NCBI RefSeq assembly: GCF_018691265.1
Contig: NW_024881282.1
Span: 25,074,899 to 25,138,898 of the forward strand
DNA length: 64,000 nucleotides
DNA from: Tyto alba
Lineage: Eukaryota; Chordata; Aves; Strigiformes; Tytonidae
Reading direction: 5' to 3'
Part shown: piece after piece, positions 63,401-64,000 of the stretch
Layout of the letters: every line of letters begins with the position of its first letter
Position numbering within the stretch: the first letter of the stretch is position 1
Notes under the pieces: model-generated
What the model was told of the DNA's origin: nothing
The model's database searches: none
What the model saw: only the letters and a program-made list of their open reading frames with translations
Made by a program: the position numbers and the translations under genes

Positions 63401-64000
63401 CACAAAACCTCTCTTTAGGGCAGCAGCTCTGGACTGTTCTAGCATGCAGAACACGGAAATCAAAGCGGTCGTAAGGAAGCCCCACCTATAATACAAAATA
63501 ATCCCATTAGTGTCTCCACGACAAAGACCTGGGAGTTATTTTGCTGGGTAGGTAGGTGGCTGTGGGAACAGTGTGGATCGTCACAAAACGGAGGCGGAAA
63601 CGGAACTTTCTCTAGGAACAGGGGAACAGCTTCCAGGTGGCCCCAGAGTATTACAGAGAGCAGCACTTTCACAGCAAGGAGCCAAGCTTCCTAAAACAAC
63701 ATCACCGGTAAAGAACTATGCAAACCTAAGAGTCATCAAAGAAAACCGAAAATCCTTCTGAACAGGAGGAAAGAAAATAGCGTAACACATGCACTTTACT
63801 TGAGGTATATGTCAAAAGGTTAGACAATGTATGACGGCAAGTAGTTAAGTTTAGCACCTTTCTTCAAAAGCATGCATCGTTTGAAGGGACGTCACTGAAG
63901 TTGGTGGAATAGAAGTGAGATTGTGCTGGTTATTCTTTTATTTCGGAAGAAGCTACAGGTGAAAGCACAACTGGGAGCTGGCAGGACCACAGGCACCCTT
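60481..64000. other. Non-coding region to the window edge
   Basis: AT-rich sequence with no gene I can support. A 93-codon minus-strand frame at 63215-63496 is the most protein-like but shows no domain or clear splice pair. A degenerate repeat of AGGTATAAAGGTATAAA type is found around 61250-61330. Confidence 0.5.
61951..62036 (+). repeat. Two-copy tandem duplication, 45-base period
   Basis: TTAATTTGTCTTCAAAACA at 61955 recurs at 62000, and in each copy is followed by a GTATTAT and CATT core. The copies differ by a few substitutions. Confidence 0.85.

Noticed and set aside
63215..63496. Minus-strand frame of 93 codons with hydrophobic start
   Set aside because: There is a weak acceptor-like TATTATAG nearby, but it leads into competing frames, and no donor, domain or homologue is apparent.
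1..64000. CRISPR arrays, tRNA, rRNA, integrated virus or operon-like systems
   Set aside because: No regular spacer-repeat arrays, cloverleaf-type sequences, ribosomal segments, retroviral gene frames or LTR pairs were seen by eye.

Overview
The window is vertebrate nuclear DNA, most likely from a bird. It is AT-rich and gene-poor, has long intron-like or intergenic stretches and splice-type signals, and lacks any operon structure. It carries CR1 LINE retrotransposons, including one with the 3' tail of ATTCTATG-type repeats that typifies avian CR1. No prokaryotic, viral or CRISPR-like system is visible, and I found no convincing undescribed system. Most long open frames here are chance frames and are left out.

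Layout: (1) 160-591, minus strand: an apparent terminal coding exon with stop codon, 3' UTR and AATAAA signal, from a gene I do not recognise that extends to higher coordinates or is very short. (2) 960-2035: a strong CpG island, very probably a promoter, with a perfect CRE, CCAAT, E2F and GC boxes, a 16-G run and two CTCF-like motifs. (3) About 2-15 kb: non-coding, with microsatellites and one partial local duplication. (4) 15264-17092: two CR1 copies arranged tail to tail. The minus-strand copy keeps a reverse-transcriptase frame broken by one stop and one small deletion. (5) 20204-21115, minus: the best gene evidence in the window, an exon of about 0.9 kb whose coding part gives 247-252 residues of an acidic protein, with a good acceptor and donor. 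(6) About 21-42 kb: non-coding. (7) 42550-42810: an old CR1 relic; 43170-43480: a GC-rich patch. (8) 51218-51553, minus: a coding-like stretch broken by a frameshift, probably a decayed exon or pseudogene. (9) 59985-60480: a second, smaller CpG-rich block. (10) The rest to 64000 is non-coding apart from short duplications.

The exon at 20-21 kb and the one at 0.4-0.6 kb are both on the minus strand. Both are compatible with codon-phase splicing, but nothing in the sequence proves they belong to one gene. The island at 1-2 kb lies between them, so it may instead start a plus-strand transcript, or a minus-strand transcript whose only visible exon here is the one at 0.4-0.6 kb. Gene names are left blank because I could not identify the proteins with confidence.
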